Below, piece after piece: positions 6,786 through 12,703 of a DNA stretch of 12,703 nt; the first letter of the stretch is position 1; each line of letters starts with the position of its first letter. The translations under genes were made by a program, and so were the position numbers. The DNA comes from Thermodesulfobacteriota bacterium (GTDB taxonomy: Bacteria > Desulfobacterota > QYQD01): the NCBI GenBank assembly GCA_030017815.1, contig JASEGX010000003.1, positions 1 to 12,703 of the forward strand, in the 5' to 3' direction. The notes under the pieces were generated by a model. That model saw nothing but the letters and a program-made list of their open reading frames with translations, did no database searches and was not told the origin of the DNA.

Positions 6786-6804
6786 ATAATTGAAAAATGT
6801 TAGA

Positions 6805-6833
6805 TTGATCGTTCGTCGATATCTTTGTATAGT
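6805..6833 (+). promoter_or_regulatory. Candidate promoter for the YkgJ-type gene
   Basis: TTGATC (6805-6810), a 17-nt spacer and TATAGT (6828-6833) predict a start near 6840, only a few bases before the ATG at 6844. If correct, the mRNA is essentially leaderless, which agrees with the lack of a clear ribosome site. Confidence 0.4.
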
Positions 6834-6843
6834 TAGAGCCACT

Positions 6844-7449
6844 ATGGTTGACAATCTTAACAGATTATTTCGAAAATACGAAATGTTATTGTCCGAGATA
6901 GGCAGTGTCTTCCATCGGGTGCGGGAAACACACAGTGATTGTGTGCGATGTCAGGTTGGCTGCACTGACTGTTGCTATGCAGTGTTTGAACTGTTTCCCA
7001 TCGAGGCTGCTTATTTGAGCTACCACTTCCAACAACACTTAAAACGCAAGGAGCGCCGGGAAGTCCTGCGTAGGGCTGAAAAAGCCCTTCTGGAGATTGC
7101 CAGGGTAAAGGAAGGGATCAAAGATAAAGAGAGCGAGGTGCTTCAGATGGCTGAAGCCAGAATCAGGTGTCCATTACTCAGTGACCAGGGCCGTTGCCTG
7201 CTCTATGAATACAGGCCGATTACCTGCCGGCTTTACGGGATACCAACGGCTATTCGCGGGGCAGGCCATACCTGCGGGAAGTCCGGCTTTGAGAAGGGGA
7301 CGGTTTATCCCACTGTAAATCTGGATCTAATCCATGAAAAACTCTTTACTCTGTCCGTTGAACTTTGGGGAGCACATGACTACCGGCAGGCATGTGAAGA
7401 GGCTCGAAAATTAATGCCGGTTCCCCTGGCGCTTAAGATGGACCTGTAA
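6844..7449 (+). CDS. YkgJ-type CxxCxxCC zinc/iron-chelating protein
   Basis: This protein has 201 residues from the ATG at 6844. Its N-terminal cysteine cluster reads C33-x2-C36-x3-C40-x2-C43-C44 (CVRCQVGCTDCC), the signature of the YkgJ/Fe-S-oxidoreductase-like family once annotated as Fe-S or zinc-chelating proteins. A second conserved region holds RCPLL, RCLLYEYRPITCRLYGIP and HTCGKSG, giving more cysteines for a metal site. The middle (about 60-115) is a charged helical stretch. The biochemical role of the family is unsettled; metal binding is the safest statement. An in-frame TTG at 6790 would add 18 basic residues that look unlike the family and would overlap the candidate promoter, so ATG 6844 is preferred. 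No good ribosome site precedes it. Its last 17 bp overlap the 3' end of the convergent HEAT-repeat gene. Whether it serves Dsr metal-cluster assembly is speculative. Confidence 0.8.
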   Translation: MVDNLNRLFRKYEMLLSEIGSVFHRVRETHSDCVRCQVGCTDCCYAVFELFPIEAAYLSYHFQQHLKRKERREVLRRAEKALLEIARVKEGIKDKESEVLQMAEARIRCPLLSDQGRCLLYEYRPITCRLYGIPTAIRGAGHTCGKSGFEKGTVYPTVNLDLIHEKLFTLSVELWGAHDYRQACEEARKLMPVPLALKMDL

Positions 7450-8521
7450 CCCTTTCTATGGCCTGAAAAGCCAGTTCTCCCACGGTTTTTTCCTCCACCC
7501 TGCCGTCATCGTATATCCTGATCCGGGCCTGATCATCTTTAAGCCTTTTCAGGCTGCCTACGGCCTCTTTGGCCTTCATGTGCCCCAGGGCCCAGGCGGC
7601 ATGGCCCCGCACCGCAGGTTCCGGGGCATCCAGGAGATCAAAAATACTGAAAAAAGGCGTGCCTTTTAATAGCTCCGGATGGCGTTTGCCTATCCTGCCG
7701 ATAGCCCAGAGGGCGGCCACACGGGAGGTTTGATCCTTTAAGAAGGCGAACAAAGGAGGAATAAAGCCGGTGAAGAGATCGGGCCTGTTACTTATTATCT
7801 CTCCACTGGCCTCGAGGAAGCCCCAGCTTGTGGCGGCTGAGTCGGCAGCAGACGAAAGCAGCCGCCTAAGCAGATCAGCGGCCGTTTGTGGTTTTTGGTC
7901 TGCTACATACGCGGCCGTTTTTCCCAATAGCTCCACGGCCCGCCAGCGTATAAACTCATCCGGGGAGTACAAAAGCCGTTGCAACGCGGCCAGCACCCGT
8001 TTATCTTCCCTGGCCATGGAGAGCAATTCTTCTTCCCTGTTCTCTTCAACCAACCCCTGGATAAGCTTTTTAGAAAACGATTTTGATCGCCCGGGCTGTT
8101 CGACGGATGATCCGTCATTTATCTTCGGGGCTTTGGCCAGTTCAGCCCGCACCTTTCCCTCAGATACCTCTCTAATCTCTTTTCCCAATCTTATAAAAAG
8201 GAGAACAGCCCCGGCCCGGGATATCTTGGCTACGACTTTATGCTCTTTCTCATCGTAGTTTTCTATCCGGTCTTCGATATAATCTTTGTCCGGTTCAAGT
8301 TGCCAGGCCAGGTCCCAGTCCCCACCGCAGGCAAATACCAGGGCCTCCACCCAGGCGGCTCCCACGTTGTGTCCGGTGACATCACAGGCATAGACCGCCC
8401 CGCATTGACACCTGCCCATGGCGAATTCCGTAAGCCTTTTGATGTTCAATTCGCGCGGCTTGTCAATCAAGGTGCCACAGAAAGGACACTTTGGCGGCTG
8501 TGCCTCTGTTGTAATGCTCAT
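7433..8521 (-). CDS. Zinc-ribbon plus HEAT-repeat protein
   Basis: This 362-residue cytosolic protein has two parts. The N-terminus (about 10-60) carries C12-P-F-C15 and C38-Q-C40-G, a four-cysteine zinc-ribbon-like site, followed by a region ending near 120 (YIEDRIENYDEKEHKVVAKI). The C-terminal half (about 155-360) is built of HEAT or PBS-lyase-type helical repeats: SPDEFIRWRAVELLGKTA, TSRVAALWAIGRIGKRHPE and APEPAVRGHAAWALGHMKAKEAVGSL. Such repeats make protein-binding scaffolds; the bilin-lyase name attached to the repeat does not imply a lyase function here. The architecture resembles the DVU0298-type proteins noted as common in sulfate reducers; I am not certain of that assignment. It follows the TPR gene by 30 bp on the same strand, so the two scaffold proteins are probably co-transcribed. 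The GGGAAGGA run upstream supports the ATG at 8521. Confidence 0.8.
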   Translation of the reverse strand: MSITTEAQPPKCPFCGTLIDKPRELNIKRLTEFAMGRCQCGAVYACDVTGHNVGAAWVEALVFACGGDWDLAWQLEPDKDYIEDRIENYDEKEHKVVAKISRAGAVLLFIRLGKEIREVSEGKVRAELAKAPKINDGSSVEQPGRSKSFSKKLIQGLVEENREEELLSMAREDKRVLAALQRLLYSPDEFIRWRAVELLGKTAAYVADQKPQTAADLLRRLLSSAADSAATSWGFLEASGEIISNRPDLFTGFIPPLFAFLKDQTSRVAALWAIGRIGKRHPELLKGTPFFSIFDLLDAPEPAVRGHAAWALGHMKAKEAVGSLKRLKDDQARIRIYDDGRVEEKTVGELAFQAIERVTGPS

Positions 8522-8551
8522 GCCATCCTTCCCGTCGATTTATAAGAATTT

Positions 8552-9178
8552 CTATTTAGATTTGGCTTGAATTTCTTTAACAAAATCAGGATGGACCTGA
8601 TAGCCCAACTCCACGGCCCGGCTGCAGTGTTGAGCGGCCAGCTTATATTCTTTTTTAAAGTAATGGGCCACGGCCATGTTGTTGTGGGCTATGGCGAAGT
8701 CAGGTTTTTTCTGAAGACTCTTATCAGCAGCCTCGATGGCCTCATCATAAAGTCCCTTTTCGATATAAGCCGTGGCCAAGTTGGCCCAGCCCTCGGAGAA
8801 ATCGCTGTTGAGTTCCACCGCCTTTTTCAAGAATTCTATGGCCTTACCCCATTCGCCTTTTTGCATCCAGGCAAAGCCGAGATTGCCGTAGGCCTGTGTT
8901 ACATAAGGATTAACCTGGAGGGCTTTTTCATTTTCCCTGATGGCCCCGTCCAAATCACCTTTCTGAAAATAGAAGCCGCCGAGATTGACATATAGCGAGG
9001 CATTTGTCGAGTCAATCTCCAGCGCCTTTTTTGTATGCGCAATGGCATCATCGATGCGTCCGCCCTTCCAGCAGGCCATGGACAGGCGGCTGAGCGCAAT
9101 GACCGATTTAGGATTTTCCGACGCCTCTTTTTCGAGAGAACTGATGATGTCTTCGATATTTGTATTTTGTTCTGTCAT
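8552..9178 (-). CDS. TPR-repeat protein
   Basis: This 208-residue protein consists of about five tetratricopeptide repeats spaced 34 residues apart (roughly 24-57, 58-91, 92-125, 126-159 and 160-193). Examples are ASLYVNLGGFYFQKGDLDGAI, TQAYGNLGFAWMQKGEWGKAI and SEGWANLATAYIEKGLYDEAI. A short acidic N-terminal helix precedes them, and there is no signal peptide, so it is a cytosolic adaptor. The ligand cannot be told from sequence. AGAGG lies about 7 nt before the ATG. It is the first gene of a probable two-gene operon with the HEAT-repeat protein and is divergent from dsrN, sharing a 241-bp promoter region with it. Positioning beside dsr genes hints at a role in assembly or regulation of the sulfite reductase system, but this is guilt by association. 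Confidence 0.85.
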   Translation of the reverse strand: MTEQNTNIEDIISSLEKEASENPKSVIALSRLSMACWKGGRIDDAIAHTKKALEIDSTNASLYVNLGGFYFQKGDLDGAIRENEKALQVNPYVTQAYGNLGFAWMQKGEWGKAIEFLKKAVELNSDFSEGWANLATAYIEKGLYDEAIEAADKSLQKKPDFAIAHNNMAVAHYFKKEYKLAAQHCSRAVELGYQVHPDFVKEIQAKSK

Positions 9179-9217
9179 GGATTAACCTCTGCCTGATTTA
9201 TAGTTGCAATGTGACCG

Positions 9218-9246
9218 ATTCTAATAAACTTTAGTAATTAAATCAA
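9218..9246 (-). promoter_or_regulatory. Candidate promoter of the TPR-HEAT operon
   Basis: On the minus strand, TTGATT (9246-9241), a 17-nt spacer and TAGAAT (9223-9218) predict transcription from about 9211, some 33 nt ahead of the TPR start codon. It is divergent from the dsrN promoter, with about 65 bp between the two -35 boxes. It lacks the TGAAT-N4-ATTCA palindrome. Confidence 0.45.
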
Positions 9247-9310
9247 CCTTTTTACATCCAGGCTGGTGTATTAGAGACGGTTTATAAAAATTGTGTTATA
9301 GATATTTTTA

Positions 9311-9339
9311 TTGACAAAATTACCGGCGGAGTTTATAGA
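9311..9339 (+). promoter_or_regulatory. Sigma70-type promoter of dsrN-ferredoxin, twin of PdsrA
   Basis: TTGACA (9311-9316), a 17-nt spacer and TATAGA (9334-9339) predict a start near 9346. The -35 box and its flanks (9305-9322) match the dsrA promoter base for base over 18 nt, and GTTTATA spans the -10 region in both. The predicted leader is about 74 nt, much shorter than for dsrA. Confidence 0.75.
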
Positions 9340-9352
9340 TTTCTTGTTAGAA

Positions 9353-9366
9353 TGAATGGTAATTCA
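9353..9366. promoter_or_regulatory. Palindromic operator candidate, dsrN copy
   Basis: TGAAT-GGTA-ATTCA lies 13 nt after the -10 box. The arms are identical to those at 2409-2422, and 13 of 14 bases match overall, with one further shared A after them. Two copies at equivalent positions of two dsr promoters make it a good candidate for a shared regulator site. Confidence 0.6.
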
Positions 9367-9419
9367 AATCCTGGTGATAGTAATTAAATTTGTAGTATAA
9401 CCCCTAGTTATTTTTCCAA

Positions 9420-10859
9420 ATGATCCAACGTTATTCTCCCAGAGTGGCAATAGCAGCCCTTAGAGGAGGATCCGGGAAGACGATCCTTTCTCTGGGGATT
9501 ATTGTGGCCCTGCGCAATAAGGGTTTTAAAATAGTTCCCTTCAAAAAAGGTCCGGATTATATCGATGCGGGTTGGCTGACCTTAGCTGCTGAACACCCCT
9601 GCTATAATCTTGACCCATTCCTCATGGGTAAAGAACAGGTTATATCTTCCTTCCAACTAAGGGTAGATGAAGGTGAATGTGCAATTATAGAGGGGAACCG
9701 GGGGCTATACGACGGAACAGATGAAGCCGGGACTTATAGTACGGCTGAACTGGCCAAGATGCTCCAAACCCCGGTTATACTGGTGGTTGACTGTAGTAAA
9801 GTTACCCGTACGGTGGCAGCCATGATCCTGGGTTGCCAGAAGTTTGATCCGGCGGTGGATATCAGGGGCATTATACTCAATCAGATAGCCAGAAGCCGCC
9901 ATGAGGCTATGGTGCGCAGCACTGTGGAACATTATTGCGGGTTACCGGTTATTGGTGCGCTGCCACGGGTGAAGGAAGGTTGGCTTCCAGAACGGCACAT
10001 GGGGCTAACGCCCCATTTTGAACACCAGAGCTCTATAGATGCCGCCATGGCCATAGGCAGTATGGTAGAAAAGTATGTGGACCTGGATAAACTATGGGAG
10101 ATAGCTGTACAGTCCCCGCCATTACTGGTTGATGAGCCTGTTAAGGAGAGATTATCTATAAAGTCATATAAACAGCCGAGTATAGGGGTTATTAGAGACT
10201 CTGCCTTCCAGTTTTATTATCCTGAAAACCTCCAGGAATTGGTGAAGTATGGGGCTAGATTAATAGATGTCAGTCCCTTGCGGGATACTCAGCTTCCGGA
10301 GTTAGACGCTCTCTATATAGGCGGGGGATTTCCGGAAACCCATGCTGAGCTCCTGGCAGCAAACAAGAATTTCGCCGGTTCTTTACGGGCGAGGGTAGAA
10401 GATGGCCTTCCGGTTTACGCAGAATGCGGCGGGTTGATATATTTAGGAAGAAGTATAAGTATCGACAACACAGTATATCCGATGGCTGGTGTACTTCCGG
10501 TGGATTTTTGCCTTGGGAAGAGGCCGCAGGGGCATGGATATACGGAGATGCTGGTGGACAAGCCCAATCCTTATTTTGCCTGTGGTTCTGTCCTGCGGGG
10601 GCATGAATTTCATTATTCTCGTGTCGTGGCCTGGGAAAAAAATACCGGTGTGTATATGGCCTTTTCTGTTAACCGCGGATATGGTGTTGATGGGGAGCGG
10701 GACGGATTTTGCTACAAAAATGTCTTGGCCACATATACACACCTCCACGCCTTGGGCATACGGGAATGGGCCGGCGCAGTGGTAAGGAGGGCTTTGGATT
10801 ACAAACGGATACTAACCCGGTCGCCTTTAAAACTACTTGCTTCGGCTGTAAAAGTGTGA
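9420..10859 (+). CDS. dsrN: CbiA-family glutamine amidotransferase, DsrN
   Basis: This 479-residue protein has the two-domain layout of cobyrinate a,c-diamide synthase. The N-terminal ATP-binding domain (about 1-220) has A-L-R-G-G-S-G-K-T at 13-21 and KKGPDYIDAGW at 42-52. The C-terminal class I glutamine amidotransferase domain (about 250-450) has its nucleophile C336 in YAECGGLIYLG, GHEFHYS at 394-400 and a late histidine near 441. CbiA amidates corrin side chains with glutamine and ATP. The dsr-linked paralogue DsrN is thought to amidate siroheme of DsrAB to sirohaem amide. The dsr-type promoter and absence of other cobalamin genes favour dsrN, but a true cbiA cannot be excluded. No good Shine-Dalgarno precedes the ATG, so initiation may be weak. 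The start is fixed by the nearness of the P-loop. The last 15-20 residues are an unusual basic tail. The ferredoxin gene follows after 80 bp. Confidence 0.88.
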   Translation: MIQRYSPRVAIAALRGGSGKTILSLGIIVALRNKGFKIVPFKKGPDYIDAGWLTLAAEHPCYNLDPFLMGKEQVISSFQLRVDEGECAIIEGNRGLYDGTDEAGTYSTAELAKMLQTPVILVVDCSKVTRTVAAMILGCQKFDPAVDIRGIILNQIARSRHEAMVRSTVEHYCGLPVIGALPRVKEGWLPERHMGLTPHFEHQSSIDAAMAIGSMVEKYVDLDKLWEIAVQSPPLLVDEPVKERLSIKSYKQPSIGVIRDSAFQFYYPENLQELVKYGARLIDVSPLRDTQLPELDALYIGGGFPETHAELLAANKNFAGSLRARVEDGLPVYAECGGLIYLGRSISIDNTVYPMAGVLPVDFCLGKRPQGHGYTEMLVDKPNPYFACGSVLRGHEFHYSRVVAWEKNTGVYMAFSVNRGYGVDGERDGFCYKNVLATYTHLHALGIREWAGAVVRRALDYKRILTRSPLKLLASAVKV

Positions 10860-10939
10860 TATAGGTTCCAATCCAAATTAAATAATATTAAGTAAGACGG
10901 CGGTTGTCGTCAAATTTGTAGGGAGGAGGATTAAGTATC

Positions 10940-11128
10940 ATGGCTTATACGGTAACTGTGGACAAGGACAAATGTAACGGAGACAGCCTTTGTGTGGATA
11001 ACTGCCCGGGGCAGGTACTGGAGCTGGTAGATGGAAAAGCAGAGCCTGTCAACATGGATGATTGCCTGGGTTGTCAGTCCTGTGTGGAAGTTTGCACGAC
11101 CGGTGCGATCACAGTAACAGAAGATTAA
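10940..11128 (+). CDS. Two-cluster ferredoxin with an Asp-ligand site
   Basis: This 62-residue ferredoxin has two cluster motifs. The second is standard: C42-x2-C45-x2-C48-x3-C52. The first reads C12-x2-D15-x2-C18-x3-C22-P, with aspartate (GAC codon) in place of the usual second cysteine. In Desulfovibrio africanus ferredoxin III and Pyrococcus furiosus ferredoxin the same replacement gives a cluster that switches between [3Fe-4S] and [4Fe-4S] forms or takes other metals. By analogy, C12, D15, C18 and C52 would hold the labile cluster and C22, C42, C45 and C48 the stable one. It is a soluble electron carrier. The ribosome site GGGAGGAGG is strong, so it may be made in greater amounts than DsrN. 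It probably shares the dsrN transcript and is closed by a strong terminator. A role as electron donor to DsrAB or associated enzymes is plausible but not shown. Confidence 0.93.
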   Translation: MAYTVTVDKDKCNGDSLCVDNCPGQVLELVDGKAEPVNMDDCLGCQSCVEVCTTGAITVTED

Positions 11129-11163
11129 GTAAATTAGTACGGAATCGGAGACTAACCGACGGT

Positions 11164-11199
11164 AAAAGGCCCTGCCTGAGAGATCAGGCAGGGCCTTTT
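11164..11199. terminator. Bidirectional terminator between ferredoxin and dnaA
   Basis: A perfect 16-bp stem (11164-11179 with 11184-11199) with a GAGA tetraloop is bounded by AAAA and TTTT, so it offers a U-run in both directions. It ends the dsrN-ferredoxin unit and could also stop dnaA transcription arriving from the opposite side. Confidence 0.92.
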
Positions 11200-11233
11200 A
11201 TTTTGCCATATTGGCCTAAATTCTGGCAAAGCT

Positions 11234-11329
11234 CAAATTCCAAAGCCCAAAGTTCAAATCAATGATAAGTTTCAAACAGTGATTTTTTGGCGTTTAGCCA
11301 TTTGGATTTTATTTGGACTTTGGATTTTG
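11234..11329. repeat. Imperfect palindromic repeat, AT-rich
   Basis: The 5' arm (11234-11260) is made of CAAA-TTCCAAA-type units. The 3' arm (11305-11329) is its approximate reverse complement, matching at most positions after one small gap. About 44 bp lies between, including a TGGC-GTTTA-GCCA mini-hairpin near 11288-11300. The CCAAAG-type units look like the small dispersed palindromic elements seen in intergenic DNA of many bacteria. There is no coding capacity and no clear target-site duplication. It lies in the tail-to-tail gap between ferredoxin and dnaA. Confidence 0.5.
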
Positions 11330-11364
11330 AAATTATATGGTTACTTTTGTTTTCCTTGTCCCGG

Positions 11365-12703
11365 TCAGGCCTGATGGGCGCCAGTTTTGATCTGCTCGGC
11401 CAGATATTCAACCTGGTAGCCTAGGGGTGATTTTTTCTCCATTTCGCGCTGTACGAAATTAACTGCATGCAGGATAGTGGCGTGGTTTCTGTTAAATTCC
11501 TTCCCTATGGCTTCCAGGGAGTGCTTGGTAAGAACGCGGGACAAGTAGACGGCCATATGCCGCGGATGGGCAATAGCCTGTTTGCGACTCTTGGATTTTA
11601 GCACGTCCAAGGTAACCTTATAGTACTGACAAATGATCTTTTGGATCAGCTCCAGAGAGATTTCTTCCCTTTTCTTTACCAGGTATTTGGTCGCTTCTCT
11701 GGCCATATCCAGGGTGATCGGTTGACAGAGGAGAGAGGACTGTGCGGCCAGGCTGATTACACTGCTTTCCAATTGCCGGATGTCATCGGTGATAGTATCG
11801 GCCAGGTAAGTTATAACCTCATCCGGTAGGGATATCCCCTGGTTCTGGGCCTTCTTCTGAAGGATTTTTGTCCGGGTATTATAGTCGGGCGGGAGGATGC
11901 TGGCAATCAGCCCGCTATTAAGCCTGGACCGGAGGGCGTTGTTTAGTCGTGGTATATCTTTCGGAGATTGGGAACTTGTCATGATAATAGTCCTGCCGGA
12001 TTCAGCGAGCCTGTCCAGGACAGGGCCAAGTTCTGCCTGGGTACGTTGTTTACCCTCAAAGAAGTGTACTTCGTCAAGCAGGAGGACATGGCAATTTGTG
12101 CGGTATTTTTCTTTGAATTGTTCGATGGTATTTGTTTTAAGGGCACGGACCATGTCGTTGGTAAATTCTTCAGCAGTTACATAAATTAGTTTTTTTGTCT
12201 TGTCCTGACCAAGCATGTAATGGGCTATGGCCTGTGCCAGATGACTTTTCCCCAGCCCCGTATTTGAAAGCAGGTATAGAAAGTTGTTATAGGTACTAGT
12301 CCCTTGCGCTATGGCCTGGGCTATGTTGAAGGCAAAGCTGTTTGAGTTGCCGGTCACAAATTGATCGAAAGTAAAACGGGGACATAATCGCCTGCAGTAA
12401 GTTACTTCAGTTTGCAGGCCCGGCAAAGGCAATTGTTCATCGGCTTTAGGTTTATTGTTGCTATTGTTTTCATTAGATCCTGCCGATGCCACTATCAATT
12501 GGATATTTAATTTTTTACCGCAAAGGATTTCCAGCCCGTCCCGGATTAATGGCAGATAATTATCCTGCACCCAGCTTAGAGAAAATCGGTTGGGACAGGT
12601 CAGGACAAAGGTATTTTCATCCTGGCTGCTGCAGGTTACCGGATCAATCCAAATATGAAAACTGCTACTTGGAATCTTATTTTTAAGAGAATTTTTTACT
12701 TCT
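11365..12703 (-). CDS. dnaA: Chromosomal replication initiator DnaA, 5' end outside
   Basis: The frame is open to the window edge. A GTG at 12570 is an internal valine, because the codons before it read as DnaA domain I (FHIWIDP, then CPNRFSLSWVQDNYLPLI), so the true start is upstream of this strand's edge. After a polar linker (SNENNSNNKPKADE, domain II) comes the AAA+ core. Its P-loop reads S-N-T-G-L-G-K-S in place of the common GGTGLGKT, a variant I associate with deltaproteobacterial DnaA. Walker B is LLLDEVHFFEGK, and a sensor region TSSQSPKDIPRLNNALRSRL follows. Domain IV has the DNA-box recognition signature IGKEFNRNHATILHAV (usually RDHTTVLHA). DnaA-ATP opens the replication origin. 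No cluster of DnaA boxes is seen here, so the origin, if adjacent, is outside. It could be the main DnaA or a second copy, as some relatives carry more than one. Confidence 0.93.
   Translation of the reverse strand, partial: EVKNSLKNKIPSSSFHIWIDPVTCSSQDENTFVLTCPNRFSLSWVQDNYLPLIRDGLEILCGKKLNIQLIVASAGSNENNSNNKPKADEQLPLPGLQTEVTYCRRLCPRFTFDQFVTGNSNSFAFNIAQAIAQGTSTYNNFLYLLSNTGLGKSHLAQAIAHYMLGQDKTKKLIYVTAEEFTNDMVRALKTNTIEQFKEKYRTNCHVLLLDEVHFFEGKQRTQAELGPVLDRLAESGRTIIMTSSQSPKDIPRLNNALRSRLNSGLIASILPPDYNTRTKILQKKAQNQGISLPDEVITYLADTITDDIRQLESSVISLAAQSSLLCQPITLDMAREATKYLVKKREEISLELIQKIICQYYKVTLDVLKSKSRKQAIAHPRHMAVYLSRVLTKHSLEAIGKEFNRNHATILHAVNFVQREMEKKSPLGYQVEYLAEQIKTGAHQA

Noticed and set aside
9179..9419. 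Cobalamin riboswitch ahead of the CbiA-family gene
   Set aside because: The leader is only about 74 nt from the predicted start and shows no B12-box-like conserved core, so a riboswitch is unlikely.
10993..11001. TGTGGATAA, an exact DnaA-box complement, close to dnaA
   Set aside because: It is a single copy inside the ferredoxin coding sequence, where it encodes Cys-Val-Asp-Asn at a conserved ligand region. No cluster of boxes or AT-rich unwinding region accompanies it.

Overview
The window reads as a chromosomal segment of a dissimilatory sulfite- or sulfate-reducing bacterium, most likely a Desulfobacterota (deltaproteobacterial) lineage. The basis is a complete dsrA-dsrB-dsrD set, a CbiA-type siroheme-amidase candidate (dsrN) followed by a small ferredoxin, a fused siroheme decarboxylase (AhbA-AhbB) of the alternative heme pathway, and a DnaA whose P-loop looks like those I remember from this group. 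The species cannot be named from sequence alone. No rRNA, tRNA, CRISPR array, transposase or phage gene was seen.

Layout. (1) 1-1086: the end of a PilZ-domain gene (+), then a convergent metallo-beta-lactamase-fold hydrolase (-). (2) 1105-2245: divergent promoters, then ahbAB (+). (3) 2246-5526: a 428-bp regulatory and leader region, then dsrA, dsrB and dsrD (+), closed by a strong hairpin terminator. (4) 5527-9178: a block with no recognisable respiratory enzyme. It holds a 414-residue protein of unknown function with a faint kinase-like pattern (-), a CxxCxxCC (YkgJ-type) protein (+), a zinc-ribbon plus HEAT-repeat protein (-) and a TPR protein (-); the last two look like one operon. (5) 9179-11199: a divergent promoter region, then dsrN and a two-cluster ferredoxin (+), ended by a perfect 16-bp hairpin. 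(6) 11200-12703: an imperfect palindromic repeat and dnaA (-), whose start lies beyond the window end.

How the parts fit. DsrAB carries siroheme, DsrN is thought to amidate that siroheme, and AhbAB diverts siroheme toward heme, so three genes here meet at one cofactor. DsrD is an activator of DsrAB. The most striking non-coding signal is a near-duplicate control module placed ahead of both dsrA and dsrN. Each copy has an 18-nt identical stretch containing a TTGACA -35 box, a 17-nt spacer, a TATAnA -10 box, and the palindrome TGAAT-N4-ATTCA 13-14 nt further on. This suggests that one unidentified regulator controls the two dsr transcription units, although 4 kb of other genes separates them.
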